A DNA stretch of 64,000 bases from Neolentinus lepideus HHB14362 ss-1. Its lineage: Eukaryota > Basidiomycota > Agaricomycetes > Gloeophyllales > Gloeophyllaceae. Of the stretch, positions 10,052-20,830 are shown in pieces. The number at the start of each line of letters is the position of its first letter. The first letter of the stretch is position 1. The notes under the pieces are model-generated. The model saw only the letters and a list, made by a program, of their open reading frames with translations. It did no database searches and was not told the DNA's origin. The DNA lies in contig KV425551.1 of NCBI GenBank assembly GCA_001632425.1, positions 544,996 to 608,995 on the forward strand. The letters are read 5' to 3'. Both the position numbers and the translations under genes were made by a program.

Positions 10052-13000
10052 CTATGAAATATCTTCCGGAGTGGTAAAGGACATTGGTGATAAAGGTGGG
10101 TACTCTCCTTCTGCCACAGCCTCGAGGTGTGCGAAGGAGGGTAGTAATGGTGGTGAGGAGAATTCGGATGACGGTGACGGCAGTGGAGGCTATTACGATG
10201 TGAGATATTAATCCAAGAAGTGTGTTACAGGTACTTACCACTTTGACGTTGAACATGGGATTGATGGCAGACTTGGGAGCCTGACCAGGACTTGGCGGAT
10301 GCCCAGCTACCTGGCCACCCAGTCCGAAATTTGGCGCTTGCAGGTGTTGTGTCTGTATCGGTGGGGGCATCGAGATGTATGAGGGCCGACCTCCTGTCGG
10401 AGACAGTGATAGTGACCGGAGAGGAGGTGGAGACGTGGTATTGGGTAATGCAACATTCACCATGCCTGGATCCATCGATGCTCGCAAATGGAAGTTCTGT
10501 GCCAATTCCTGTTCCAGGGACAAAGAGTTGGAGGAGCGAGGTGAGCCCGGGAACGCATCATCGCCAAACGAGGTACGTAAGGACGACGTAGAGGTCATCC
10601 TATCGATGCCGAATAGACTTGGTCGTGAACGCAACCGCGCTGGACCAGGATCACTGTCCACTGTGGCAAACGAGATGACTGACATGCGGCCGAGACTGCT
10701 GTGCATATCTGAAGACGACATGGAATGGTCGTCATCCCAATCTCTCCGACGAGCCTTGGCAAACCGTTCGCTGTCCCGACGCCAATCGCCGAAGGACGAT
10801 CCGTCGGCAGGGCCGAACCTGGCACCAGCTGCGTTGACCGTTGGTGATCCCATTCCTCCAGACGTGTGCTGCCTGTGGGACCCTGACGCAGCTGCCTTAC
10901 CCTTACTACCTCGGCCCAGAGTACCCTCGCCCTGCAGTAGATGCGCGGAGTTACTGGACTTCCACTCGAGGTCTTGGCCGGCTTGCTGCATGAGAACCTG
11001 GTTCCGCTTCTGCATGACAGCTCGCGCTTGCTCCCTCTGCATCTTCTTGGCCAACTCACGCCGCTGCTTCTCAGCCTCCTGCAAACTGCGCTTGGCCTCC
11101 TCTTTGACCTTCTTCGGATCCAATCCGAGACCAGGGGGTTCGCTAACACCTGGCGAGTCAAGGGATCGACTATCAGTGCTAGAAGACTGGGTACGCTTCA
11201 GAGACGATGTATGCGAGTCTATTCCAGACATAGGGTTCAATTCGTCTACCGGCGTCAGAATGCTCGTCTTCTCGCTGTTGCTGTGACCACCAAACATTCC
11301 CAGACCCCATTTACTCGACTTCTTGCCAAAGCCAAACGCATTGAGTTTGCTGCCGAGTTTATTACCCTGCTGAGGAGGTTGGACTTGCATGATACCATCC
11401 TCGTCGAGAGGTCGCGTTGGGTACTCTTGAACGATTGGAGATTGCTGGATCTCCATTGGCTGACCAGATGCGTACTCGTTTTGAGGCGAAGAGACGTCCA
11501 TGGGCCAGCCGTTCTCAGAGTGCTGAGCCTGTGCAGCGATCCAGCTACTCGCATTTGCGACTCGGTCGCCAGCGCCGTCCCCAAACGAATAAACGGAAGA
11601 AGAGAGTGCACTCGCATTCGGGACTGCCAGTCGGCCATTCAAATCGGAATTGAGAGTGTCTGCGGAATGGGCGTAGTCGCGCAACTCGTGGGCGTACTGG
11701 GAGTTGCCTTGTGAAGGAGTGGACGACGACGACGACGCAGAAGGGTAGAATGACGAGCGATGGCTGGACGCTGCGTCCGGTATGTGAGGTTGCTGGGGCC
11801 GGAGATGTTGGAGGGAGGCATCGAAGGCGGGCTTCGCATGGGCCGGGGTATGGGAGTGGGAGGGGGGGACGTTGCGGGGTGCAACCGAGGGTAGACTGCC
11901 CTGTCTCGGAGGGACACTATTAGGGTTAGCATTACCGTTAGCGAGTTTAGCGTTGATAGACTGGGCGGGCGCATATATAAGGGATGGTATAGGCGGATTA
12001 TTCTTGGGCGCTGTTTCGAGCAGATACGGATGCGTCATGCATTGCTGTGACGTCAGCCGTACGTCAGGATCATATTTAAGCAGATCCGCTATGCAGTCAA
12101 CCAGCTTGACCGGGACGCTTGGGTCGAACAGCGCATACATGTTTTTCGGGTTAACCTATCCACAAATTAATTTAACCAAATGTTAATGCTAAATTCTCAC
12201 TCGCCTTCGGGAATACAAAGCCCACACTCTTCGCCATCTTTATACCCCGAGTCCACCGCCCACCACCGATGGACTTGCCCCTCGTATCGTGACCGTAGTC
12301 ATTCCCAGGATCACCAAGCACCTCGCATATCCGAGCAACCTGATCTATCTCTCCCTGCCCCGGGAAAAGAGGCCGCAAGTTGACCAACTCGGCCATGATG
12401 GTTCCCAACGCCCACATATCCACGGGATTGGAGTAGTCTCGCGACCGCAAAAGAACCTCGGGCGCGCGGTACCATCGCGTAGAGACATACTCGGTGTAGG
12501 GTGGCTTGGACTTGGTCTCACGCGCAAGGCCAAAGTCCGCCAACTTGACAATCACTACGACGTCCTTCTCCATCGGCGCGTTGAGCGGAGCAATGGGTGA
12601 CACGGGCGTGTAGTCGTACAAGCCTGTCGTAGTCACTAGAAGGTTTTCTGGTTTCATATCCCTGTGAAAGTAACCAGAGGCATGGATGTGGTGAAGGCCC
12701 GATATCACCTGCTTGAAGATGGAGGAGACCAGGCCACCCGCAAGCGGTCGTCCCTTGCGAGATTTGATCAGCTGGTATAGGTTGCCCTCCATTGATTCGA
12801 ACACGAAATAGAGCTCCTTCGTCGTGGGAAGTAAGAATGCGTCGTATAGGGGAATGATGTTCGGATGGTAAGGAATCGCGCGCAGCGACTGCGACGCGTA
12901 CGCAGTGTTACACGAGTCCATCGGAAAGAGCAGAAGGACATACCTCCAACTCCTTCAGCTTCCTGCATTCCTCCCAGCCGCCCTCCCACTTCTTCTTCAT

Positions 13001-13510
13001 TCTCTTCACCGCTACGAGTCTCTTTCCTGCCCACTCTGGCCGCGCACCGGCACCACATTGCATGGCCGACAAGGGTGTATTGGGGGGTAAGGGCCCATGC
13101 CAATCGCATAGCCAGACTGTACCAAACGAACCATCACCCACGACTTTGAGGGGCGTATATGTACGCGTTGATCCTGGGCGAAAGATGACATGGGTCAATT
13201 GACCTCGATTGATGAGCAAAGTATCAGACTTACTGCTGTTGGAGTCTCCGATGAGGACGTCGTTGGCGCGCAGCGTAACGGAGGGTATTCCATCCACAAT
13301 AACCGGCTCTTTCTGCGCCGCCTGCTGGGGCGCTTGTCGATTGGATTGTTGCTGCGCCGGTGGCGCTTGCGGCGGTGGCGGCTGGGGAGAGCCGAAATGG
13401 CTCGTAACGTGAGGAACGAGATGTGCATGGGAGATGATGGAGCTGGGTCCGTTGTATGGCTGGTTGTGCAACGATGTCTGCTGATGAACATGGATGTCAG
13501 GTTGGAACAT
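10052..13510 (-). CDS. Ime2/Crk1-type (RCK/MAK family) Ser/Thr protein kinase
   Basis: Kinase of the Ime2/RCK/MAK branch, which in fungi controls meiosis and morphogenesis (Ime2 in yeast, Crk1 in Ustilago). Exons 13510-12944, 12888-12205, 12155-10239 and 10189-10052 give 1,101 residues. Kinase domain about residues 65-440: glycine loop VVGDGSFGTV, Lys in VAVKRMKKKW, catalytic HRDMKPENLL, DFGLARE, activation loop PPYTEYVSTRWYRAPEVLL with the dual TEY target, and DMWALGTIMAEL. The long tail is Ser/Pro/Gln-rich with a charged helix (about KKVKEEAKRSLQEAEKQ) and ends TPEDIS. The start is the ATG at 13510; an upstream in-frame extension begins with TTG only. Intron 2 appears to use a GC donor (see findings). 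Partners and targets cannot be told from sequence. Confidence 0.9.
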
Positions 13511-14062
13511 GATACGAGTGCTGAGCCTCGCATCGCCCAAGGATAGGATATTGATGTTAGTGTGACCTAGTGTCGAAGAATGTCAAGCAGACATGAAACG
13601 AAGGGGCTCGTGCGTTTTGGGGAGCGGAAGGCGTCGGTCGGGAAGAGCGGCTGATGGGGGAGGGAGGAGAGGGGAAGCGGACGGTCTAATTAAATGATAT
13701 TAGAGTGGGCGACGGGGCGTGGGAGACGTGCGCGACGACGACGGGAAGGCAGCGGAAGACGTGGAGGCCAGCGAAGACAGCAACGACGGACTTGATGCAC
13801 GCACAAGGGAAAGAGGCGAAAAAGAAGCGACGGCCTGACAAGGGAGCGTATGGGAGAGTGCGATTGGAGGACTTGTTTGGATCACAGAAGCCTCGACAAA
13901 CTGAAGATTCCGTCCCAGTCTGCCGGCTCTGTCACATCTTTCCTTTCCTGGAACTCAGATCCCTAGATCTGGCCCCGGCCGTCATCGCCGATCCCGGCCA
14001 CAACTCCGGCCACTGATTAAATATTTATTTCTATTCAGGATGTCTATTTGAGTTAGCTTTTT
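13511..14062. other. Upstream region of the Ime2-type kinase
   Basis: About 550 bases, rich in GA/CT runs around 13620-13680. It probably contains the kinase 5' UTR and promoter. No further gene recognised; a short plus-strand frame at 13705-14016 has no family features. Confidence 0.4.
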
Positions 14063-14620
14063 GTGTTCCCGTACTCAACGTCTCTCGTCTTCGACCCCAC
14101 GTTCCTCGCGCAATGCCGCACCGTTGCCTTCGTCGCACGTAAAGTCCTCTACGACACCGGCATCAAAGACGTCGAGGTAAAGATCTGCGTCTCCAAGGAT
14201 GTTCGGTTCGCAGCTTATCGCGCTCTACCTCCATCTGCGCCGATGAGAGACCTGCCGGACAACGGGACGATCGAGTACAAGAGTCCCAGTCAGCCTCGCC
14301 ACAAAATGCCCCTCCTCGACGACGCCGTCTACAAGAATCTTGTCATGTTCATCATGGAGGGATGTACCCCGAGCTCGTAATCGTGCCCATTTCAAGTATC
14401 CCACCGATCACCTCCTGAAATGGTACCGTGTAGTTCCAATAGGCTTGAAACTCGAAACTCCATGATTCCATTTTTGTCGACGAGATGCGTCCCCGCAGAT
14501 GGTCGACAGGACAGCGAGAAATGCGCCATGGTCCTCAAGAACAGTGGCAAGATCGGCCAGACCATCGGGCGCGCCAACGGCGTCTTCTCGTACACTTGCT
14601 ATCACTTTGAAAACAGCCCT
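14063..14620 (+). pseudogene. Broken gene fragment of unknown family
   Basis: An open stretch from 14063 reads SLVFDPTFLAQCRTVAFVARK, then VLYDTGIKDVEVKI, and later DDAVYKNLVMFIMEG. Removing a plausible intron (14375-14397) continues it as YPTDHLLKWYRVVPIGLKLETP, but an in-frame TGA follows at 14462-14464. Coding-like sequence resumes in another frame (GKIGQTIGRANGVFSYTCY, about 14543-14600). I do not recognise the family with confidence. The compositional coding look with a stop and frame change suggests a pseudogene; a badly modelled exon structure is the alternative. Confidence 0.35.
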
Positions 14621-15289
14621 GGCCAGCCGACAGCATGTTCGGCCTCCTCTCTGCTTCGGGCTCGGTCATCGTCGACGGTAGCCGACGCATCGGCGGGCTA
14701 CTCAGTCTACTCACTCAGGATGGCGGTGCTACGGAGACATCTGACATTACATGATTTCGGGCTTCAAACTTCAAGGCCAACTTCAATCTGCCGTTCGTCG
14801 CCTAGGCATTGCCTCGAGCATCACTCGCGATATTCGAGTTTGTCTCGTTTCTTTCCTCCTCTTCTCCCTCCCCTTTCCCATTGTCTGACTCCGTAGGACA
14901 TCATCTGTGTATTTTTCAATATGTGCGTTCAGAAATTTTATAGTATAGGTATTTTAAGTTTAATTAGCTTATATTACAAGAATTATGCGTAGATCAATTC
15001 TACGGCGATTAGATGTGATTCTTCGGCGAGACGTGATGTGACGGTAAGCAGTTCGGTAAATCTACCCCGGCGACTTGTCCACTCTGACAGCCACCGCCCC
15101 GCCCGTCTGCACCCGCGCCCGCCGCGTGTCTCGGCCCCGTCGCCATCACTCTTCTAATGTCGGCCTGTCTCCCATTTGGATTCCATCATTTCTCTACGCT
15201 CCAATCACCGGGAGATCCTCGAGTAAAATACACGGCAGCTCGCCTAGTCCGTTAGGCATATTCGTAATCCTTCCATCTTACCCTGACCT
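14621..15289. other. Intergenic region 3' of PRPP synthetase
   Basis: About 670 bases, including a pyrimidine-rich stretch (14850-14890) and an AT-rich segment (14930-14990). No gene supported. Confidence 0.4.
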
Positions 15290-16655
15290 CTAGTATGGGA
15301 CCTCGTCAAACAGTTTCGACACGCTCTCTCCGTAGTGGCTCCGTCTAATCACCTCGCCCAGAACGTTCCCAATGTCTATCACCTCGATCTTGTTGCATCG
15401 CTCCTGGTTCTCCGCCTGCGGCAAGGTGTTGGTAACCACAAGCTTCTCCAGCGCACTGTTCTCCAGCTTCTGCAACGCATTCCCGCTCAGAATCCCATGC
15501 GTTACGAAAGCATAGATTTTCGAAGCGCCCGCTTCTGAAAGATGCTGGGCTGCCAAACACAGTGTACCGCAGGTATCCGCCATATCGTCAACAAGTATGG
15601 CAACCTTGCCGGTCACACTACCAACCAGCACCATCCGCGAGACCTCATTGGCCTTTTTCCGCTCTTTGTGGAACAGCGCGAAGTCAACACCTAGCCGGTC
15701 CGCCATCGAGGTGGCTCTGATTATGATACATATTAGTTATCAACACCAAATATACCATCCTGCACAACACACCTCTTGGCGCCTCCAGCGTCCGGTGACA
15801 CGATTACAACATCCTTGGTGTCAAAATGCGAACGGATGTATTGAGTGACCGAAGGCTCCGCGTATAACTTAAGACGTGCAGATAGTGATCGAAATGACCC
15901 ACGTGTGAAGGTCAAACTATAATAGATCAATGGGCGCTACTTACACTGCGCAATCAAACGTTTGCGATGAGCATCTATGTACTGCAAAGTCTGCTATGAC
16001 ACGTACTTGTCAACCGGGACGTCAAAGAATCCCTGTATTTGAGAGGCATGCAAGTCCATGGTCTTCATGAAACAAAGATACGCTTTAGTGAGCTCAAGTA
16101 GGACAGATATTGCCAGTATGCTTACAATGACGTGGTCGCATCCACTCTTTTGGATCATATTAGCCACTAACTTGGCTGTAATAGGCGCACGGCTCTTGTC
16201 CTTCTTGTCTTGTCTAGCGTACATAAATAATGGCAATACGGCAGTGATCCGTTTTGCACTTGCGATTTTGCAGGCGTGAATCATGATACAGAGCTCCATG
16301 AGTGCGGTGTTCACCGATGTCGCGGACGGGGTCGGGGACGGGGAAGGAGAGGTGATGATGTATACATCGTCAGAGCGCACTGATTCAGCTATCCGAACTT
16401 GCGTTTCGCCAATGCCAGAGCGAGAGACATGCGCTTTGGAAAGCGGGATGCCTAGCCTGTGATCCCGAAATGTTAACGTCGATCCTGCTCCGGAGAAATA
16501 GCACATACCGTCTGGCGATGACCTCGGCGAGTTCGGGATGGCTGGTGCCTATGGTACCCCGTTGCAGCGCACTGTCAGCAAGCCATAGAACACTGCCGGC
16601 ATCAATAGCCAGCTCACATACCACTGAATAGTTTAATCCCAGTACCGTTGAGCAT
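15290..16655 (-). CDS. Ribose-phosphate pyrophosphokinase (PRPP synthetase)
   Basis: Makes phosphoribosyl pyrophosphate from ribose 5-phosphate and ATP for purine, pyrimidine, His and Trp synthesis; cytosolic. Exons 16655-16622, 16548-16509, 16456-16126, 16062-16007, 15945 (one base), 15867-15773 and 15716-15290 give 327 residues. Family marks: [101 protein letters not shown], the PRPP loop [11 protein letters not shown], and C-terminal [18 protein letters not shown]. The joint VDN-LYAEPS needs one extra base between two introns, and A at plus-strand 15945 (T in the mRNA) supplies exactly the conserved Asn. Between VYIIT and ALMELCIM the usual short GSG-type loop is replaced by a Ser/Pro/Thr run. 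Confidence 0.93.
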
Positions 16656-18346
16656 TCTGAGTGAGATCCACCTTATGACATAAACAAAATTATTGAGAGA
16701 TGCTGGTAGAGATAAGAACGAGTAACAAGTAGACCGGGACCAGATAAGCAAGGAATAAAGAGTAGGAATAAGCAGTGCAGTAGAAAAGAGAGAGGAAAGC
16801 AGAGTCGATTAAGGGCCACGTGATTCCACTTTTTGACGGAATCGATCCGGGTTACATAACCCAGTGCTCCACGTGGTGGACCGAGCTCTTCCGTTGCGGG
16901 AAACAGGCGGGCCGGTGGCGGTGCCGGAGGTAATGGGCAGAGGCCGATGGGTACGCTCGGGGGTACTGTCACGCCTGTTCTTGGATCGAAGCCACACCGC
17001 GCGGGCACATGGAACATCCGAGGCGTTCATATTTTATTTTCCAAGATGCTTTCTACAAGGATGATCGATGAATATAAAGACAGATTTCAGGAGTTGATAC
17101 GCACCAGTTATGCATCCATGCACATGGTCGTTTTACATTAGGGGTCTCCAGCGTTCATTCCAAGAATCGGCCGAGGCTCATATTTCTTCACAGATGCAAG
17201 CTTCCTGTCGTAAGAGGAGTCCCAGATGCATAGGATAACCAAAATGACATTCATGGAAGCTAATTTTCACTTTGAAGTCACTGCGCCGCATGTCCTCGGC
17301 CCGTCATGGTATGCTTCTCCTTCCCATCGATCGTAAAGAAAGCGTCGTCGGGACAGGTGCAGACGGACATGAGTTGTGTGTTTCGATGGGTCGTGTTTTT
17401 TTGAGCCCAGACTGAAATCGAAGTTCGCGAGTGAGCCGAATGAGCTCTGATTCCCTCTGAAGCATCGGTGTTGGTTCCGCAAGATGAATTGCTTAGGTCT
17501 TCGCTGGTTGGTTCGCGAACTCCAGTCACGGTGGGCATGGAGACTTGTTCTATGGACTATACCTTGGGAGTTAGACTGACATTAAGTATCATATCGCGCA
17601 TCATACCGCCGTCGATACTTGACAAAACTCCAATGACTTATCAGTCCTATCGCAAGCATTCCGATCACGCTATCGTCCTTGGGCAGAATGTAAATGGTGA
17701 GAACTGACAGATACGCCACCGTTGCCACACTTAAAGTTAGCATGGAACGTCAGCATCTTTCGCTCAGACCTTCACGTCACCTTGATGGCTCTATGTAGCT
17801 CTATGTAATCATGGCGCCGCGACAGTGGGTCAGAATCTGTCAGAATACTCAGGCCTTGAAGCTTGAGGATGCATGTCCCGAATCGGCTTTGCGTATTCGA
17901 TATCACAGCCGCCCGGCCTCAGAATTCACAACGTTTTGGAAAGTAATAAGGACTGGCATGGAGCTTCCAGTCAGCTACGTGCAAGCGTCTTACCTTTGCC
18001 AATCATATCCTTCAACCGTCCGCGTCACCCCCGTGGCCTATATGGGGATGGTTTGCAATCGAACTGCGCAGTTTCAACGTAGGATTCAATGGATGTCATC
18101 CAACTAATGATAAAATACGACGGAAAGCCCTGATGCGACGGAAGCGACCTTCCCAAGTCTCGTGCACGACTAACCGCAGTTTTTGTGAGTTGCGTTCCGT
18201 CGGTCGTGTTCGCGCATATTTCAAAGCAAGCACTGAAAATTGGATCCCAGGGCGGTATGTTGTAAAGCTACTGTCGGAGACTACTGCGTAAACGTAATAT
18301 AAACCACGAACTCACGAAGCTTTTCATTCGTGTCGTCTTTGCGAGC
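16656..18346. other. Gene-free interval of about 1.7 kb
   Basis: Lies between the PRPP synthetase start and the FAD oxidase start. Six-frame reading shows only short frames without family motifs or a splice pattern. It must contain two promoters; no repeats, tRNA or transposon ends recognised. Confidence 0.45.
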
Positions 18347-20371
18347 ATGGGGGCCACGCTAGAGAAACTCCTGCGTGTATTCTCAACGTTCTCCCTCTCA
18401 CCACGATGGTCGACTTGCAAATGCACCTATGGATCCTCATGCTGGCCTGATGCGAACACGTTTTCATCTCTCTCAGCTCACTTGTCCGAGCCGCTTGTTT
18501 ACCCTTGTCCACCAGAGTCGGCTTGCTACCCTGCAGATGCCCCGTCCGCGAATTGCGCGGCCGTCCTGACGGGTACCTTTGATGGCAACTGGAGGGCTAA
18601 TCAAAGTGGCTCTATGCAGTCACCAAACTTCGAGACTTACATCCACCCTGATAGCACCGTGATCGAGGCATGTTATCTGAACGCTAGTCTAGGAGTTCCT
18701 TGTCAGCAAGGCAGCGTCCCGGTCGTAGGAGTTGATGCCAGGACCGTAGAAGACATCATCGAAGCTGTAAAATTCGCTGGCGCAAATAATCTGAAAGTGG
18801 CAATCAAGAATACCGGGTGTGTGGTGCACCGCTTTGATTGAATGCGTAGCGCTTAACTCCGTCGACTAGACACGATTTCCTAGGACGTAGCACCGCACGC
18901 GGTTCATTTTTGATATGGACCCACAATATGAAGGATATCACTTATAACGATAGCTTTTCCCCGTTGGGAGCACCGTCTGGCGAGACATACAACAGTCAAT
19001 GAGTTCGCAGAACCCTGCAAGCTTTTTGTTGACTCATCATCATGTTCTAGCTATCACCTTAGGAGCCGGTGTACAATGGCATGAAGCATACAGTGCTGCA
19101 GCCGTGCAAGGGGTTATTCTCGTCGGCGGTCTGTCAACTGACGGTTCAGTTGTTGCTGCTGGCGGTTGGGTTTTGGGAGGAGGCCACAGTGCTTTATCCC
19201 CCAGTTATGGCCTTGGTGAGCCCACTCCTGCGGCTTGCAGGACCAGAGTATCATTGTAATTGACTCTCTGTGTCTCTCGACCCTAGGCGTGGACAGCGTC
19301 TTGCAATTCGCAGTTGTGACTTCTACCGGGGCGTACCTCAACGTGTCCTCGTACTCATACCCTGATTTGTTTTGGGCACTGCGAGGAGGAGGGGGCGGAA
19401 CCTTCGGTGTCGTGGTCTCCGTCACATATCAGACCCATCCTTCGATACCTGTAGTGGCATCGGTCTTCTCTGCCAATACTACAAACACCACAACATTCGC
19501 TAAATTGCTCTCGGAGTACGTTCGAATATCGCCAGAGCTTGTGGACCAAGGATGGGGAGGTTACGGCGACATCATTAATGGTTCTCTGCAGTTCCTCCAT
19601 GTTGCTCCGAACGTCTCCTTGTCATCCGCTAATGATGCATACGCATCTTTCTTTGACTTCGCTCGGGCCTTGAGTGACGAGGGTCTGAATGTTCAAACTA
19701 CCTCGACGCTCTCATACTCGACATACTATGAGTGGTATAAAACGTGGTTCACTGCGGGCCAACCCGTAGGCGTCAACGTTCTACTTGGTTCTCGACTACT
19801 GCCCAGAGACGTAGTAGAGTCAAATTATACCAAGATCGGTGAGGCTTTAGCAGAGGACTTTGGATGGGTACAATGGGTGTAAGTCCATTTGACTCAAGAT
19901 GACTTGCCTTGACAATTCACATTACTGAACCCATCACAGATTGGTAGCTGGTGGAGCTGTTTCCAAAGTCGAGCCGGACGCCATGGGGGTGAATCCCGCC
20001 TGGCGTACCGCACTTGCCGAGGTTCTCACCGCCGTTTCATGGCCCGAAGGGTCGAACGTTAGTGTCATCAGCGGTTGGAAGGATGTGCTGAAGCAGAAGA
20101 TATCTATACTTGAGGATCTAGCGCCAGGCTCTGGAGCGTACTTGAATGAAGTACGTCCTCTTCCTCTTTCACTGCTCGTCGTTAATGATGCCTACAGGAT
20201 TCTTTAAATGAAGAGAATTGGCAGCGACTGTTTTTTGGATCTCATTACAGCCAATTGAAGGTTATCAAGGATCGCTACGATCCCGCCAGAATGTTCGTTG
20301 TAGTAGAAGGTGTCGGGTCAGAAGATTGGGATGAAGACCTTACGTGCATCCGCGAACACCAGTCTACATGA
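18347..20371 (+). CDS. FAD-linked (berberine-bridge-type) oxidoreductase
   Basis: Flavoenzyme of the PCMH/BBE family, which oxidises sugars, alcohols or secondary metabolites. Exons 18347-18816, 18870-18994, 19051-19215, 19287-19878, 19940-20150 and 20198-20371 give 578 residues. Marks: CKCTYGSSCWPDANTF near the N-terminus, KNTGHDFLGRSTARG with the His that usually carries covalent FAD, TLGAGVQWHEAY, GGWVLGGGHSALSPSYGLGVD, DLFWALRGGGGGTFGVV, and the BBE end motif RYDPARMFVVVEGVGSEDW. Several NxS/NxT sites fit a secreted glycoprotein. The chosen ATG gives a poor signal peptide, so the true first exon may differ. No neighbouring tailoring genes, so the substrate stays unknown. Confidence 0.88.
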
Positions 20372-20830
20372 TGCAGGTAACGGCAGTATAGCCACGAATA
20401 TGGTCTGGTGTAGTGTTATCATACTCTCTCGTTCCTATGGTGGCAGACAACGGATATCGATTGCGTGATGACTACAAAACTACAGGCTGTTGAGAGGTGA
20501 TATAGGATCGACAGAAATACTACTATGGAGCGTAAACGTTAAGTAGCAGCAGCAAAGAATGGGATGCTCGCGGACGAGAAAACAAGATACAGTCGAAGCG
20601 GACGAATCAGATAAATCAGCTAAACTGCAAGAAACCAGGAGAGAGCAATCAGTCCATAGACTAGGGTGCGATATCAAGTACGAGCAGTGCGTGTGGCAGA
20701 GATGGAAAGAACGTGATGTAGCGGTAATTTACAGATACGAGAGAATATAAAACGGTGCGCAGCTGTAGAACTAACCAAAAGTAAAGATGAAAATTATGGG
20801 CTACACAGAGGCTACTATGCCAATACTAAG
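20372..20830. other. Intergenic 3' flanks of convergent FAD oxidase and Dcp2
   Basis: About 460 bases without gene signals. Confidence 0.5.

Noticed and set aside
10375..11286. 303-residue plus-strand frame
   Set aside because: Antisense to the Ser/Pro-rich tail of the Ime2-type kinase; no start context, introns or family motifs. It is a shadow of low-complexity coding sequence.
17811..18107. 98-residue frame in the 1.7-kb interval before the FAD oxidase
   Set aside because: Composition and lack of motifs do not support a gene; neighbouring frames on both strands are equally open.
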